Below, piece after piece: positions 52,307 through 62,538 of a DNA stretch of 64,000 nucleotides. The notes beneath the pieces are model-generated. The model ran no database searches and had not been told where the DNA came from. It saw only the letters and a program-made list of their open reading frames with translations. The position numbers and the translations under genes are program-made. Source of the stretch: PVC group bacterium (GTDB lineage Bacteria > Omnitrophota > Gorgyraeia > B26-G9); contig JAAEQR010000072.1 of assembly GCA_024231215.1 (NCBI GenBank), forward strand, positions 577,210 to 641,209, written 5' to 3'. The first letter of the stretch is position 1; each line of letters begins with the position of its first letter.

Positions 52307-53731
52307 ATGGAAAAAAAGAGACATTCTGTACCTAGATACGATTATTTTAACACAGAAGAAGAGCGACCTCTGGTCGAGTTTCCGGCACTTATAAAATTAT
52401 TTCTAATTTTTTTCTCTGTCGGGTTGGGCTTAAGTCTGTTGGTTTTGCCGTGGACTATAGTTCTTTTATTATTTGTGGGAATGTTTTTTTCCATAGGAAT
52501 AATGATCAATCCGTTTATAGGGGTATTGTTGTTTTTATTAAGTACTTTTGTGCATTTTCTTGCATCTGCAGCGCCGGAAATTGTGCGTATGCAGCCGGCA
52601 GTCATGGCTGGGGTAGTTATTTTATTAAGTTGGGCGTTCCACGTAATGATCTATCGTGATTTTAAAATGCCAAAGAATAAACAGCTTCTTTATTTTTTAG
52701 GTTTGGTAGTTTGTTCGGCATTTTCCGTGCTTTTACATGAGTATTATATTTATTTCACAGTGTTGAATTTTGTAAAAGTGTTGATTCTATACTTGTTGGT
52801 TATTGTTTTGGTTCGTACAGAACAGCAGTTTTTGATCATTTTATTTATGGCATTTTTTTTAAATCTTTATTCTGCCGGCTATGGTATTGTTCAGCAGTTT
52901 TTTGGCAGAGGAGGTATGCTTCTAGAACGCGTAACTGGGTTAGAAGGTAATCCTAACTATTTCTCCATGAATTTAATTTTGCTTGTTCCGTTTACTCTGG
53001 GGCTTTTTCAGTATTATCGTTCACCGCTAAAGAAAATTTTAATTGCCGGGGCTTTTGTTGCTTTTATGCTGGCTATTGTTTTTTCTTTTTCCCGGGCTGG
53101 AGCTTTAGGGTTGACTACTGTTTTGGCACTTAGTATTTGGAAGTTTTTCTTGAAGGAAAATAAGTTTCATGCGATTTTCATATTTTTGATTATTTTGTGC
53201 ATGGTTATTATATTTTTGCCGGGAAAATATTGGGAAAGAATAGAGTCGATAACCAATCTTAGAGATGTTAGCATTATGCATAGAGTAGATGGTGTTTTGG
53301 TCGGAATTGAAATGATGAAACAACATCCCGTGGTTGGGGTTGGAATCGGAAGGTGGAAGTATGAATATTGGCCAGTGGCACTTTTAATGCCACATATCGA
53401 TGCTAAGTTTTCGACAACACCGCACAATGTTTTTATTGAGGTTGGGACCAATTTGGGAGTTATCGGTTTGACCTTTTTTACGCTTATGATCATTTCTGCG
53501 TTTAAGCAGTTTAAAAAGGCTCAGAAAATTTTTGTCGAACACGGAAAACCGCTTCTTGCGCTTACTGCAGATTCATTTTGGCTTGGGTTGATTGGTTTTT
53601 TGATCTGCTCGATGTTTGCTGCTGTTGCTGATTTGAAAATATTTTGGATAATAATCGCCTTATCTGTAGTGTTGAACGAGCTGGCACAGCAAATTAGACG
53701 GGAAAAGGAAGAAGCTAATGCGCAAAGCTAA
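52307..53731 (+). CDS. O-antigen polymerase/ligase (Wzy_C/WaaL family)
   Basis: 474 residues with about 12 membrane spans and a periplasmic loop carrying GVGIGRWKYEYW and TPHNVFIEVGTNLGVIGL, the Wzy_C signature with its His. It either polymerises repeat units or transfers chains to an acceptor; which one is not clear from sequence. It overlaps the next gene by 14 bp. Confidence 0.86.
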   Translation: MEKKRHSVPRYDYFNTEEERPLVEFPALIKLFLIFFSVGLGLSLLVLPWTIVLLLFVGMFFSIGIMINPFIGVLLFLLSTFVHFLASAAPEIVRMQPAVMAGVVILLSWAFHVMIYRDFKMPKNKQLLYFLGLVVCSAFSVLLHEYYIYFTVLNFVKVLILYLLVIVLVRTEQQFLIILFMAFFLNLYSAGYGIVQQFFGRGGMLLERVTGLEGNPNYFSMNLILLVPFTLGLFQYYRSPLKKILIAGAFVAFMLAIVFSFSRAGALGLTTVLALSIWKFFLKENKFHAIFIFLIILCMVIIFLPGKYWERIESITNLRDVSIMHRVDGVLVGIEMMKQHPVVGVGIGRWKYEYWPVALLMPHIDAKFSTTPHNVFIEVGTNLGVIGLTFFTLMIISAFKQFKKAQKIFVEHGKPLLALTADSFWLGLIGFLICSMFAAVADLKIFWIIIALSVVLNELAQQIRREKEEANAQS

Positions 53732-54869
53732 TATCATGCACTTAATGGCCAGCCGCCAAGATCAGTTATATGGTGGCGACACCGTGGTTTTATCTATTCT
53801 TAAAGGGATTGACCGGAATAGATTTAATTGTGTGGTGGTTGCTTTCTCGCCTGAGGATGAAAAAGATAAGCCGCGTTTATTAAAACTTGTAGAACAATCA
53901 GGGGCTAAAACAGATATTGTATATTTGAAGAACAAGTTTGATGTCGAAGCTATTGGGGCTCTCAATAAATTATTTAAGAAATATGATATTGATGTTTTGC
54001 ATACGCATGATTATAAAAGCAATCTTTTCGGTTTAGTGGCTACATTATTTTCTCGGGTTAAATCTGTAACGACCATTCATGGGTGGCTGGGTTTTACTCC
54101 GATTAAAGGCCAATTTAAGGCAAAGATGTATGCTTGGCTGGATGGTATTGTTACCAAATGGTTTGATCGGGTAGTGGCTGTATCAGAAAGAATAAATGAT
54201 ATTTTAAAACAAAACGGGTATTCTCAAAAGAAAACAAAACTTATTTATAATGCTCTGGATACCGAGCGTTTTATATCCCAAGAGGATATGAATTTAAAAC
54301 AGGAATTATCAATTAGTTCAGACGTTAAGATTATTGGGACAAGCAGTCGCTTAACTGAAGAAAAAGGGCATTGTTATTTACTTGAAGCCGCAGCGAGAGT
54401 ATTTAAACAATATCCGGATGCGGTTTTGCTGATTGTCGGAGATGGACAGTTAAGAGGAGCTCTAGAGATTTTGGGAGAAAAATTGAACATATCCGATAAA
54501 ATGATCTTTACGGGGTATTGCGATAATGTTGTGCCATATCTTAATATTATGGATGTATTTGTTTCCGCTTCAGTCTGGGAAGGATTTGGTCTTTCTTTGC
54601 TCGAGGCTATGTCTTGTGGCCTCCCGGTAGTGGCTTCAAATGTCGGGATTGTACCTGAATTTGTCAAAGATAGGGCTTCAGGACTGGTAGTAGAGCCTAA
54701 GGATGTTGAAGGGATAGCGAAAGCGATAGTAGAACTTATAGATTCTAAGTTGTTTGCAGATAATCTGGGAACAGCGGCTCAGCAGGCAGTAAGGGAGAGA
54801 TTTTCTTTAAAGTCAATGATTGCCGGATATGAAGATGTTTATTTGGAATTATCTGAGGCAGGGAAATAA
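53718..54869 (+). CDS. GT4 family glycosyltransferase
   Basis: 383 residues, GT-B fold; the N-domain contains LHTHDYKSN and the C-domain SVWEGFGLSLLEAMSCGLPVVA with GTSSRLTEEKGHCYLLEA before it. Specificity unknown. A second, clearly different GT4 protein is at 51114. Confidence 0.89.
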   Translation: MRKANIMHLMASRQDQLYGGDTVVLSILKGIDRNRFNCVVVAFSPEDEKDKPRLLKLVEQSGAKTDIVYLKNKFDVEAIGALNKLFKKYDIDVLHTHDYKSNLFGLVATLFSRVKSVTTIHGWLGFTPIKGQFKAKMYAWLDGIVTKWFDRVVAVSERINDILKQNGYSQKKTKLIYNALDTERFISQEDMNLKQELSISSDVKIIGTSSRLTEEKGHCYLLEAAARVFKQYPDAVLLIVGDGQLRGALEILGEKLNISDKMIFTGYCDNVVPYLNIMDVFVSASVWEGFGLSLLEAMSCGLPVVASNVGIVPEFVKDRASGLVVEPKDVEGIAKAIVELIDSKLFADNLGTAAQQAVRERFSLKSMIAGYEDVYLELSEAGK

Positions 54870-54870
54870 T

Positions 54871-55998
54871 ATGAATATAGCTCCGGATAAAATAAAGAAG
54901 ATACTTGTGATTTCTTTGCAGGGTATAGGTGATTCTCTTTTGTTTTCGCCATGTTTTCCTTTGCTTAAAAAGAAGTTTGATCGGGCAGAAATTACCGTAT
55001 TGACATCACCCCAGGCAAAAGTAATATTTGAATTAAATCCCCATATAAAAGAAGTTATAACTTATGACAGCCATAAGCGGCCTATAAATCTGATGACTGG
55101 TATTTCCTTGTGGCGGCGCCTGGTTCAAGGGAAATTTGATCTTTCAATTTGTACGTTTCCGACGGGGATGAGATCTGCCTTAATCGCGTATTTTTCCGGG
55201 ATTAAACTGCGGTGTGGTCATAGATATGTTTTTAATAAGAAGGTCCCATGGGTATTTAATATTATCGCTGAGGTTCCGGAAATAAAACATGTAATAGAAT
55301 TAAACTTTGATCTAATGAATGTTTTGGAGGTAGAGTATACATCCAAAGATAAAGTATTGGCATTGACTTTGAGCGCTCAGGAAAAAAACTTTGTCCAAGT
55401 ATTTTTAAAGGAGAACAATATTAAAGAGAAAGAGTTTTTAATCGGGATCAATCCGGGTACTAGTATTTTAAGAAAAGAAAAATGCTGGCCATTGGAAAAA
55501 TTCAATCAGCTTATAACAATGGTGGGTGATACCTTCAAAGATATAAAAATAGTCTTGATTGGCGGGCCTGGAGAAAAAGAGCTTTCAAAGCAGATAATAG
55601 AAACACAGGAAACACGAAATATAATAGATGCAACAGGAGCGATGTCTTTACGGCAAACAGCATCTTTGATCCAACGGTGCAACTTATTTATTGGTAATGA
55701 TTCAGGGCTTGTACATATCAGCGGAGCTGTTGACACTTTAGCTGTAGCTATATTTGGTCCGACTGACCCTCGTTTATATGCACCTTATGGCCAAGGCAAT
55801 TTATTTATAAACAATGAGTTGGAGTGTGCGCCTTGTGCTTATGGGGTATGTGGTAAGATTGATGTTGTGAGTAGAAATATTGGTTTTGACGGGGTGTCTT
55901 TTTCCTGTGAACAACAGGGGAGTTTTAAATGTATCAATTCGATTGAAGTCGATACGGTTTTTGAGTTATTAAAAAAAATGATTTTGGGATTGAAATAG
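54871..55998 (+). CDS. GT9 family (heptosyltransferase-like) glycosyltransferase
   Basis: About 375 residues. SLQGIGDSLLFSPCFPLL at the N-terminus, INPGTS near the middle and GNDSGLVHISGAV, IFGPTDPRLYAPYG toward the end are diagnostic of the GT9 family that adds heptose to lipopolysaccharide core. A CAPCAYGVCG segment near the end has three Cys. The ATG at 54871 is preferred; the open frame extends into the previous gene. This supports a diderm envelope. Confidence 0.9.
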   Translation: MNIAPDKIKKILVISLQGIGDSLLFSPCFPLLKKKFDRAEITVLTSPQAKVIFELNPHIKEVITYDSHKRPINLMTGISLWRRLVQGKFDLSICTFPTGMRSALIAYFSGIKLRCGHRYVFNKKVPWVFNIIAEVPEIKHVIELNFDLMNVLEVEYTSKDKVLALTLSAQEKNFVQVFLKENNIKEKEFLIGINPGTSILRKEKCWPLEKFNQLITMVGDTFKDIKIVLIGGPGEKELSKQIIETQETRNIIDATGAMSLRQTASLIQRCNLFIGNDSGLVHISGAVDTLAVAIFGPTDPRLYAPYGQGNLFINNELECAPCAYGVCGKIDVVSRNIGFDGVSFSCEQQGSFKCINSIEVDTVFELLKKMILGLK

Positions 55999-56009
55999 GG
56001 ATAGTTAGT

Positions 56010-58259
56010 ATGTTTATGGATAAAAACAAAGTATTACTTTTGTTGATATGCTTTTTGTTGTTTTTAACCGGGATTGGTTTTTCCCAAGAAGAAGGTATTG
56101 TTAATCTTACCCCCTCCCCGCAAGAGATAGTATTTAAAGAGAGCGGCAACATTGGTGTTGATAGTGACTGGACGATTATTGTTAATAAGTCTGCAGGAGA
56201 TGAATTGTTTGTGGCTCAGGAGCTTCAAAGAGCATTTACAGATAATCATGAGATAGTACTTACATTAAAAGATTTCTCTGCAGGTGTTCCCTCAAAAAAG
56301 ATAATTTTCTATAATTATTTAACTTTAACTGTTAGTGAAGAAGTCTTGCCGAATATTTCTCTGGATAATAATTTTAATAAACAAGGTTATGTCTTGGAAG
56401 TGTTTCCGGATGAGACAATAATTATTTGCGCTTTAAATGCTCAGGGACTGTTTTACGGTACGCAGACTTTAAAACAGTTGATTTCAAAAAGCAGCTTGGC
56501 GCTTGAAATCCCAATTGTTAAGATAAGAGATTGGCCGAATCATAAGATCAGAGGGGTTCACTTTTGTGCAGAAGAAATAGATAATATATATAAGATTGTA
56601 GATAAGATGGTCGCATTAAAGATGAATACAGCAATAATCGAGAGAGATAGCTGGTATGATTATGGGCTAAAGCAAATCAGCAACTTGTCTGAATATAAAG
56701 AACTATTCGATTACTGTAGAAAACGTTATATTGAGCCAATACCTTGTGTGCAGAATTTCGGAGTGTCAGCTTCGGTTCTTTCTGAGAGTCCGGAATGTGC
56801 CGAAGGAATTTGGGTAGAGAAAGAAAAATTTAATTTTATAGGTAATATAGCTAAACCGATTATTCCTGCGGAGATTGATATTAAAAATCAAGATTTTGAA
56901 ATAGATGATGATGTTGACGGGGTCCCGGATGGCTGGGATTTTTATACAGATGCGGATATCGTTGAAAATTTCTGGGATGTAGATAAAAATGAATTTTACT
57001 TAGGTTCTCGGTCGGTTAAAGTCTCAATAGATAAGCCGGGTAATAGTAACCCGTTGGTGCAGAGTGTCAATGTAACACCGAATACAGCTTATAGTCTTGA
57101 GTTTTACGCTAAAAAGGCAGGTGCGAGGACGGCTGGTTACCCCATTTCCTTACGGGTTGCTCAATGGGATAAAGACGGTAAGTTTATCATTGAGAACTAT
57201 ATGCCGGTAAAAAATAGTCAATGGCAAAGGCATGTGCTGAATTTCGTTACTCAGCCGGAATGTTCACTGATTCATATTGTTGCGAGCATTAATAATAGCA
57301 GCGGCCAGTTCTGGTTAGATAGTTTAAGATTGAAAAGGATGAATGGGAGTCTAGTTAATGTGATTAGAACTAAGACTTCAGATATTAGCATTACTAGTTT
57401 GGATGGATCTAAAAAGTATATAGAAGGGCTTGATTATAGTATCAAGGATGGGGATATGTTTTATTTAGATTATGATAAAGGAGATGCCTATCCGTATGAT
57501 ATTGCAAAAAGAAAACAGAGTGTTATAAGCCGGGTAAAAGGCGGTAATATTAAAGAGTCAGAGACTGTGAGTGTTAGTTATGATTTTATTTTGCAATGCA
57601 ATCCTTTTCCGTGGAAAATGCCATATTGCCCGCAAGAACCTAAAACATATGAAGTCTTGTTTGAATCTTTAGATCATTTAATAAATTCTTCTTTGAGGAT
57701 TAAGTCTTTGCTTTTTGGGGAATCTGAGATCTTTGGGATGAACCGTGATTCACGCTGTATAAAAGCCGGCAAGTCAAACGCCGATCTGTTGGCTTCGGAT
57801 ATTAATAAAGTGTATTCGTATATTAAAGGGCTTAATCCGAATATAACTATGATTGTAATGGATGATATGCTGAATCCCGATCATTATGGAGGTCGTGATA
57901 ACTTGCAGATGGTTTATAGCGGACGAGTACGGGGGAGTTCCGCACCAGCTATAAATCATATACCTAAAGATATATTGATTTACAGCTGGTGGTATGACGC
58001 AAAAGATACAAATAATAAAATTAAAAATAGCTCAAGCTATTTTAAGAGTAAGGGATTTGATTATCTGGCAGTAACATGGTATAACAAAGACAATATTGAT
58101 AATTGGGCAGAAGTTTTAAGACAAAAGGATAACAGTAGTTTTGGAATGATCAATACTAACTGGCCGGACACGCCTAAGCCTAATCAGTGGCAGGGGTTAG
58201 AATTGACTGCTGGCTGTGCTTGGAACTATAACTGTAAGTTAGAGGAGAAGAAAAAATAA
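56010..58259 (+). CDS. Secreted GH20-like glycoside hydrolase with an inserted beta-sandwich
   Basis: 749 residues. A signal peptide (to about 27) is followed by a GH20 N-terminal domain: LTPSPQEIVFKESG and GYVLEVFPDETIIIC...GLFYGTQTLKQL. A TIM barrel begins at RDWPNHKIRGVHF (about 170) and runs past VQNFGV. It is interrupted from about 285 to 455 by a carbohydrate-binding-like domain with a D-rich start (FEIDDDVDGVPDGWDF) and WQRHVLNFV, then resumes with MIVMDDMLNPDHYGG and a conserved-looking TWYNKDN. Related to hexosaminidases by fold; the catalytic pair is not certain. Confidence 0.68.
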   Translation: MFMDKNKVLLLLICFLLFLTGIGFSQEEGIVNLTPSPQEIVFKESGNIGVDSDWTIIVNKSAGDELFVAQELQRAFTDNHEIVLTLKDFSAGVPSKKIIFYNYLTLTVSEEVLPNISLDNNFNKQGYVLEVFPDETIIICALNAQGLFYGTQTLKQLISKSSLALEIPIVKIRDWPNHKIRGVHFCAEEIDNIYKIVDKMVALKMNTAIIERDSWYDYGLKQISNLSEYKELFDYCRKRYIEPIPCVQNFGVSASVLSESPECAEGIWVEKEKFNFIGNIAKPIIPAEIDIKNQDFEIDDDVDGVPDGWDFYTDADIVENFWDVDKNEFYLGSRSVKVSIDKPGNSNPLVQSVNVTPNTAYSLEFYAKKAGARTAGYPISLRVAQWDKDGKFIIENYMPVKNSQWQRHVLNFVTQPECSLIHIVASINNSSGQFWLDSLRLKRMNGSLVNVIRTKTSDISITSLDGSKKYIEGLDYSIKDGDMFYLDYDKGDAYPYDIAKRKQSVISRVKGGNIKESETVSVSYDFILQCNPFPWKMPYCPQEPKTYEVLFESLDHLINSSLRIKSLLFGESEIFGMNRDSRCIKAGKSNADLLASDINKVYSYIKGLNPNITMIVMDDMLNPDHYGGRDNLQMVYSGRVRGSSAPAINHIPKDILIYSWWYDAKDTNNKIKNSSSYFKSKGFDYLAVTWYNKDNIDNWAEVLRQKDNSSFGMINTNWPDTPKPNQWQGLELTAGCAWNYNCKLEEKKK

Positions 58260-58260
58260 T

Positions 58261-59400
58261 ATGAAAAAGAAAAAAAATAAGAAGATAAAGGTAATTGCTA
58301 TTTTAGGAACGCGTCCGGAAGTAATTAAACTGGCTCCGGTTGTCTGGGAATTGAAAAAACACAAGAAAACTATTACGTCAAAAGTTGTGCTTACCGGACA
58401 GCATCGCAGTATGGTAGATCAATTTTTAAAACTGTTTCAAATAAAACCGGATTTTGATCTTGATATTATGCTGGCGAATCAAACACTGTTTGACGTTTCC
58501 AGTCGTTGCATGATGAGATTATCCGGAGTTTTGCAAAAAGAAAAGCCGGACTTAATTCTGGTGCAGGGTGATACAACAACTGCTTTTATTTCCGCGTTGT
58601 GCGCTTTTTATTTAAAAATTCCGGTAGGGCATGTAGAAGCAGGATTACGTACTTATGATAAATATCGTCCTTTTCCGGAAGAAGTGAATCGTCAGTTGAT
58701 CTCTGTGGTTACGGATATGCATTTTGCTCCGACTAATTGGTCTAAGAATAATCTATTAAAAGAAGGTATCTTGGCGAAAAATGCTTATAAGACGGGGAAT
58801 ACGGTGGTAGATGCTTTGTATTCAATAACTAAGAAAAAACATGAATTCACCAATAATGTATTAAAAAGGATGGATTTCAAAAATAAAAAGGTGATTTTAG
58901 TTACTGCCCATAGAAGAGAAAGTTTTGGCGGGCCGTTACTGGCTATCTGTAAGGCGATTAAAGAAATCGCAAAGGTTCCTAACGTAGAGATTATTTATCC
59001 AGTGCATTTAAACCCAAATGTACAGAAGCCGGTTAATGATCTTCTGAAAAAAAGCAAAAACATTCATCTTTTACCACCATTAGATTATGAGTCTTTAGTG
59101 CATGTATTAAGAGACTGCTATTTCACTTTGACTGATTCAGGCGGCATACAAGAAGAAGCTCCGGCTTTTGGTAAACCTGTGTTGGTTATGCGTGAGGTTA
59201 CGGAAAGGCCAGAAGGAGTAGAGGCAAAAGTAGCTCGTCTGATCGGTATGAATAGCAATCGTATTATTAAAGAAGCAAAACAATTGCTTACTTCAAAGAC
59301 AGCGTATAATAAGATGGCTAAAGCAATGAATCCTTATGGTGACGGACATGCTGCAGAGCGGATTGTAAAAGCAATAAAGAGGAAATTTAACATTTCATGA
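58261..59400 (+). CDS. wecB: UDP-N-acetylglucosamine 2-epimerase (non-hydrolysing)
   Basis: 379 residues. ILGTRPEVIKLAPVVWEL at the start, VQGDTTTAF, HVEAGLRTYDKYRPFPEEVNRQ and DSGGIQEEAPAFGKPVLVMR match the WecB/MnaA family that makes UDP-N-acetylmannosamine. Starts one base after the preceding gene's stop; its own stop overlaps the next start. Confidence 0.94.
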   Translation: MKKKKNKKIKVIAILGTRPEVIKLAPVVWELKKHKKTITSKVVLTGQHRSMVDQFLKLFQIKPDFDLDIMLANQTLFDVSSRCMMRLSGVLQKEKPDLILVQGDTTTAFISALCAFYLKIPVGHVEAGLRTYDKYRPFPEEVNRQLISVVTDMHFAPTNWSKNNLLKEGILAKNAYKTGNTVVDALYSITKKKHEFTNNVLKRMDFKNKKVILVTAHRRESFGGPLLAICKAIKEIAKVPNVEIIYPVHLNPNVQKPVNDLLKKSKNIHLLPPLDYESLVHVLRDCYFTLTDSGGIQEEAPAFGKPVLVMREVTERPEGVEAKVARLIGMNSNRIIKEAKQLLTSKTAYNKMAKAMNPYGDGHAAERIVKAIKRKFNIS

Positions 59401-60539
59401 TTAAATTGATTTTTTGGATAAATTTATGTTTGGTGATTGCGGTTTATGCAGGATATCCGATCACGATATCTTTACTTGCCTTTTTATTTAAAAAACCTCA
59501 TCAAAAGGATGAGAGTTATACGCCGAAGGTAACAATGCTTATTCCAGCCTATAATGAAGAACCTGTAATTGCCGAAAAACTTGAAAACACGCTTAGATTG
59601 GATTATCCGAAAGATAGTCTCGAGGTAATCGTGATGATTGATGAGAGTTCGGACAAGACTGAATCTATAGTTGCCGGATATCAGGATAAGGGCATCAAAA
59701 TGTGGGTACAGCGGCCTCGGCAGGGTAAGATGGCAGCTTTAAATGCCAGTGTGCCCCAGGCAGAGGGAGATATAGTTCTTTTTTCAGATGCAAATTCTAT
59801 GTATCGTCCGGATGCTGTGCGTAAAATTGTACGTCACTTTGGTGATCCGAAGATTGGTCTTGTTTGCGGAGAATTAAGGCTTATAGATCCGAATAGCCTG
59901 GTTGGCCTGGGGGAAAGCTTTTATTGGCGTTACGAGAGGTTTTTGAAACAAAAAGAGAGTATGCTGCAGCAGGTTTTAGTTGTTAACGGATCTATTTATG
60001 CTATTCGCAAAGAATTATTTTCTCCGATTGATCCGGCCTTAGCTGATGATTTTATTATTCCGATGCGGATTGCCGCTGGAGGCTACGGGTTGATTTATGA
60101 ACCGGATGCGATTAATGAAGAGAAAGTTTCAGATACGACGGAAGACCAGTTTAATCGTAAAGTTAGGATTATTGCTCAAGGGGTTCGTGCTGCTTTTTCT
60201 ATGCTGGGTACGGTAATGAGCACTTCTGTGTTACGGGTATTTGAATTTTTATTTCATAAATTTTTGCGTTGGTTTGTGTTTATGTTTACATGTATGCTAT
60301 TTGCGGCAAACATGTTTATACTTCAGGAGTCGTTCTACAGAGCATTTTTGTTGCTACAAATAATATTTTATTTATTGGCTTTGATTGGATACATTTTACA
60401 GAAAAAAAATAAGCATATAAAATTATTTTTCATCCCGTTTTATTTTTTTCTGGTTAATTTTGCCTCGTTTTGCGGGGTTTTAAGCTTTTTGTTTGGTAAG
60501 AAAAAAGCTACTTGGGAAAAGGCAGAGAGTACAAGATGA
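59397..60539 (+). CDS. GT2 family membrane glycosyltransferase
   Basis: 380 residues: a short N-terminal membrane segment, a GT-A domain with MLIPAYNEE, MIDESSD and DANSM (DxD-like, here DAN), ADDFIIPMRIAAGGY and a QFNRKVRIIAQG motif, then about three membrane spans at the C-terminus. Resembles processive synthases by layout, but the product is not known. Confidence 0.87.
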   Translation: MIKLIFWINLCLVIAVYAGYPITISLLAFLFKKPHQKDESYTPKVTMLIPAYNEEPVIAEKLENTLRLDYPKDSLEVIVMIDESSDKTESIVAGYQDKGIKMWVQRPRQGKMAALNASVPQAEGDIVLFSDANSMYRPDAVRKIVRHFGDPKIGLVCGELRLIDPNSLVGLGESFYWRYERFLKQKESMLQQVLVVNGSIYAIRKELFSPIDPALADDFIIPMRIAAGGYGLIYEPDAINEEKVSDTTEDQFNRKVRIIAQGVRAAFSMLGTVMSTSVLRVFEFLFHKFLRWFVFMFTCMLFAANMFILQESFYRAFLLLQIIFYLLALIGYILQKKNKHIKLFFIPFYFFLVNFASFCGVLSFLFGKKKATWEKAESTR

Positions 60540-61579
60540 ATAATGTAATTGCATATATCGGCATATTTTTAGGGGCATTTTTGACCTCGTTTGTTATGAC
60601 CGCAGTTGTTAGGAAAATAGCTTTAAAGAAACGTTATTTGGACAAGCCGTCAAAAAGAAAAGTCCATACCAGGCAGATCCCGACATTGGGAGGGATAGCT
60701 CTCTGGTTCGGATTCAATCTGGGAATGCTGCTCGCATTTTTATTTATTCCGGCATTAAAAGAGACGTTTTTGCTTCGTTTTTTCTGGATGAGCAGTGCTG
60801 TTTTTATTATCGTTATGACCGGTATTTATGACGACCTGCATGATCTTAGTGCTCAGATAAAATTAATTATTCAGATATTGGTAGCTGTAATTCTGGTTAC
60901 CGCCGGGTTTGAAATTGATATTATTACAAAACCTTTGGGAGGCAGTTTGCCTTTAGGAGTTTTGAGCCTTTTTATTAGTGTTCTCTGGATAGTTGGTATG
61001 ATAAACGCGATTAATCTTTTAGATGGTCTTGACGGGCTGGCAGCGGGAGTAAGTGGAATCGCTGTGATTTTTCTGTTTATTTCGGGAGTTCAGCTGGATA
61101 TCACTTTTGTTTCTGTTTTAAGTTTATGCTTAATCGGGGCAATAGCCGGGTTCTTGCCGTATAACTTTTATCCGGCAAAAATATTTATGGGGAATACCGG
61201 TAGTATGTTTTTGGGGGTTATGCTTGCTATGATTGCTATTGCCAGCTTTCAAAAACGAGCCGCAGTATTTACTTTATTTATACCTGTTTTAGCTATGGCT
61301 ATTCCGATTATGGACACTTTCTTGTCGATTGTTCGTAGAATATTAAAGAAAAAACCGATTTTTAAAGCAGATAAAGAACATATTCATCATAAGTTATTAG
61401 TAGCCGAAGGTTCTCAGCGGCGTGTAGTGTTTTCTTTATATTTTTTGACAACTTGTTATGGGTTGATTGCACTGAGTTTTTCTCAGCTTAACGGTGGTTA
61501 TGCGGTACTAGGCTTGATATTGGTGGTGCTGGTTACTATAAAATGGCTTAAAAGCTGGGGATTTTTGGATTTTAAATGA
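60536..61579 (+). CDS. Undecaprenyl-phosphate sugar-1-phosphate transferase (WecA/TagO family)
   Basis: About 347 residues, ten or so membrane spans. Catalytic DD in GIYDDLHDLSAQIKL, then NLLDGLDGLAAG, GNTGSMFLG and KEHIHHKLL complete the family pattern. It starts a lipid-linked chain on the cytoplasmic face by adding HexNAc-1-phosphate. The ATG overlapping the previous stop is preferred over a TTG eight codons earlier. With WecB next door, a GlcNAc or ManNAc-containing chain is likely. Confidence 0.92.
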   Translation: MNNVIAYIGIFLGAFLTSFVMTAVVRKIALKKRYLDKPSKRKVHTRQIPTLGGIALWFGFNLGMLLAFLFIPALKETFLLRFFWMSSAVFIIVMTGIYDDLHDLSAQIKLIIQILVAVILVTAGFEIDIITKPLGGSLPLGVLSLFISVLWIVGMINAINLLDGLDGLAAGVSGIAVIFLFISGVQLDITFVSVLSLCLIGAIAGFLPYNFYPAKIFMGNTGSMFLGVMLAMIAIASFQKRAAVFTLFIPVLAMAIPIMDTFLSIVRRILKKKPIFKADKEHIHHKLLVAEGSQRRVVFSLYFLTTCYGLIALSFSQLNGGYAVLGLILVVLVTIKWLKSWGFLDFK

Positions 61580-61589
61580 TTACTTTCGC

Positions 61590-61618
61590 TTGACAAAGGT
61601 AACTATATATAATATTAT
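61590..61618 (+). promoter_or_regulatory. Promoter of the downstream exosortase module
   Basis: TTGACA (61590-61595), 17 bp, TATTAT (61613-61618). It drives the membrane-protein, TPR lipoprotein and exosortase genes separately from the main run. Confidence 0.65.
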
Positions 61619-61621
61619 CCT

Positions 61622-61647
61622 GTAGGGGCGCCCCTTGTGGTCGCCCG
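61622..61647. repeat. GC-rich REP-like element in the leader
   Basis: GTAGGGGCGCCCCTTGTGG then TCGCCCG: GGGCG and CGCCC can pair. The same wording occurs as an intergenic repeat in many unrelated bacterial genomes, from memory. It follows the -10 by three bases, so it would be transcribed. Confidence 0.55.
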
Positions 61648-61683
61648 TTTACAAATCATATATTATTTTTATAGGAAAGAATT

Positions 61684-62538
61684 ATGATAAAAACTATAAT
61701 AAAGATATGGAAGGATGGTATTTCTTTCGTTTTTAAGCATCCGTCCATAATCACCCCATTTTTATTATTAGCGATAATGGAAGCTATATGGTTAAGTATG
61801 TCTTATTATGCGCCGCGTCCTCCGATATCCATAATTTATGCTCCCTTAATTAAAGCGTTTATGGGTGAAAAGATGGTCCTTTATCCGTATAACTTTTTGG
61901 TATTACCGCAGCTAGTATTTATCGGAAGAGTCCTTGGATATTTGACAGTTGGGCTTATCTCTTTGGGGATGACCGCTGTTGGGGTTGTCCAGATTAGCAC
62001 AGAAGAATCAGGGATCCGGTTCTTTGGTAATCTAAACCGTGCTTTAAGGCGCTATCCGGCATTATTAGGTGTTGGAGTATTATATGGACTTTTAAGTATG
62101 ATTGTTTATAAAATTCCACGGGTGATCATCGGTAACTTTTTTTCGCAAAGTTCATATGCGCAAGTCTTGATAATTGTTGTGTTTATTAGTTCTTTTTTAC
62201 TAATGGTATTATTGGAAATGATTCTTATTTATGCTCCGTTATTCATCTTGGTTTTAAGGCAGGGTATTTTCTCGGCAGTCAAAAATTCTTTTAGTTTTTG
62301 TCTGAAATTCTTTATGCCGACATTAACTTTTGTTTTATTCTTTAGGATTTTAAATTTACTAATGATTTTATTGAAAAATGATTTTCGCCAGCTTATTTTT
62401 ACAAAGTTTGCTCATTTTCCTGAAATAGCAGTAGTTATTTTAGGGAGTGATATTGTAGTTTTGTTTTCATCACATCTTTTTATAACGGTATTGGCAGCGC
62501 GGTTGTTTTTAACCAGTAGGGAAAAGCACGATGTTTAA
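61684..62538 (+). CDS. Polytopic membrane protein, unknown
   Basis: 284 residues with about six hydrophobic spans and amphipathic links such as NRALRRYPALLGVG; overall similar in type to membrane domains near glycerophosphodiesterases. I do not recognise the family with confidence. The start has AGGAAAG upstream; the 3' end overlaps the TPR gene by 8 bp. Confidence 0.6.
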   Translation: MIKTIIKIWKDGISFVFKHPSIITPFLLLAIMEAIWLSMSYYAPRPPISIIYAPLIKAFMGEKMVLYPYNFLVLPQLVFIGRVLGYLTVGLISLGMTAVGVVQISTEESGIRFFGNLNRALRRYPALLGVGVLYGLLSMIVYKIPRVIIGNFFSQSSYAQVLIIVVFISSFLLMVLLEMILIYAPLFILVLRQGIFSAVKNSFSFCLKFFMPTLTFVLFFRILNLLMILLKNDFRQLIFTKFAHFPEIAVVILGSDIVVLFSSHLFITVLAARLFLTSREKHDV

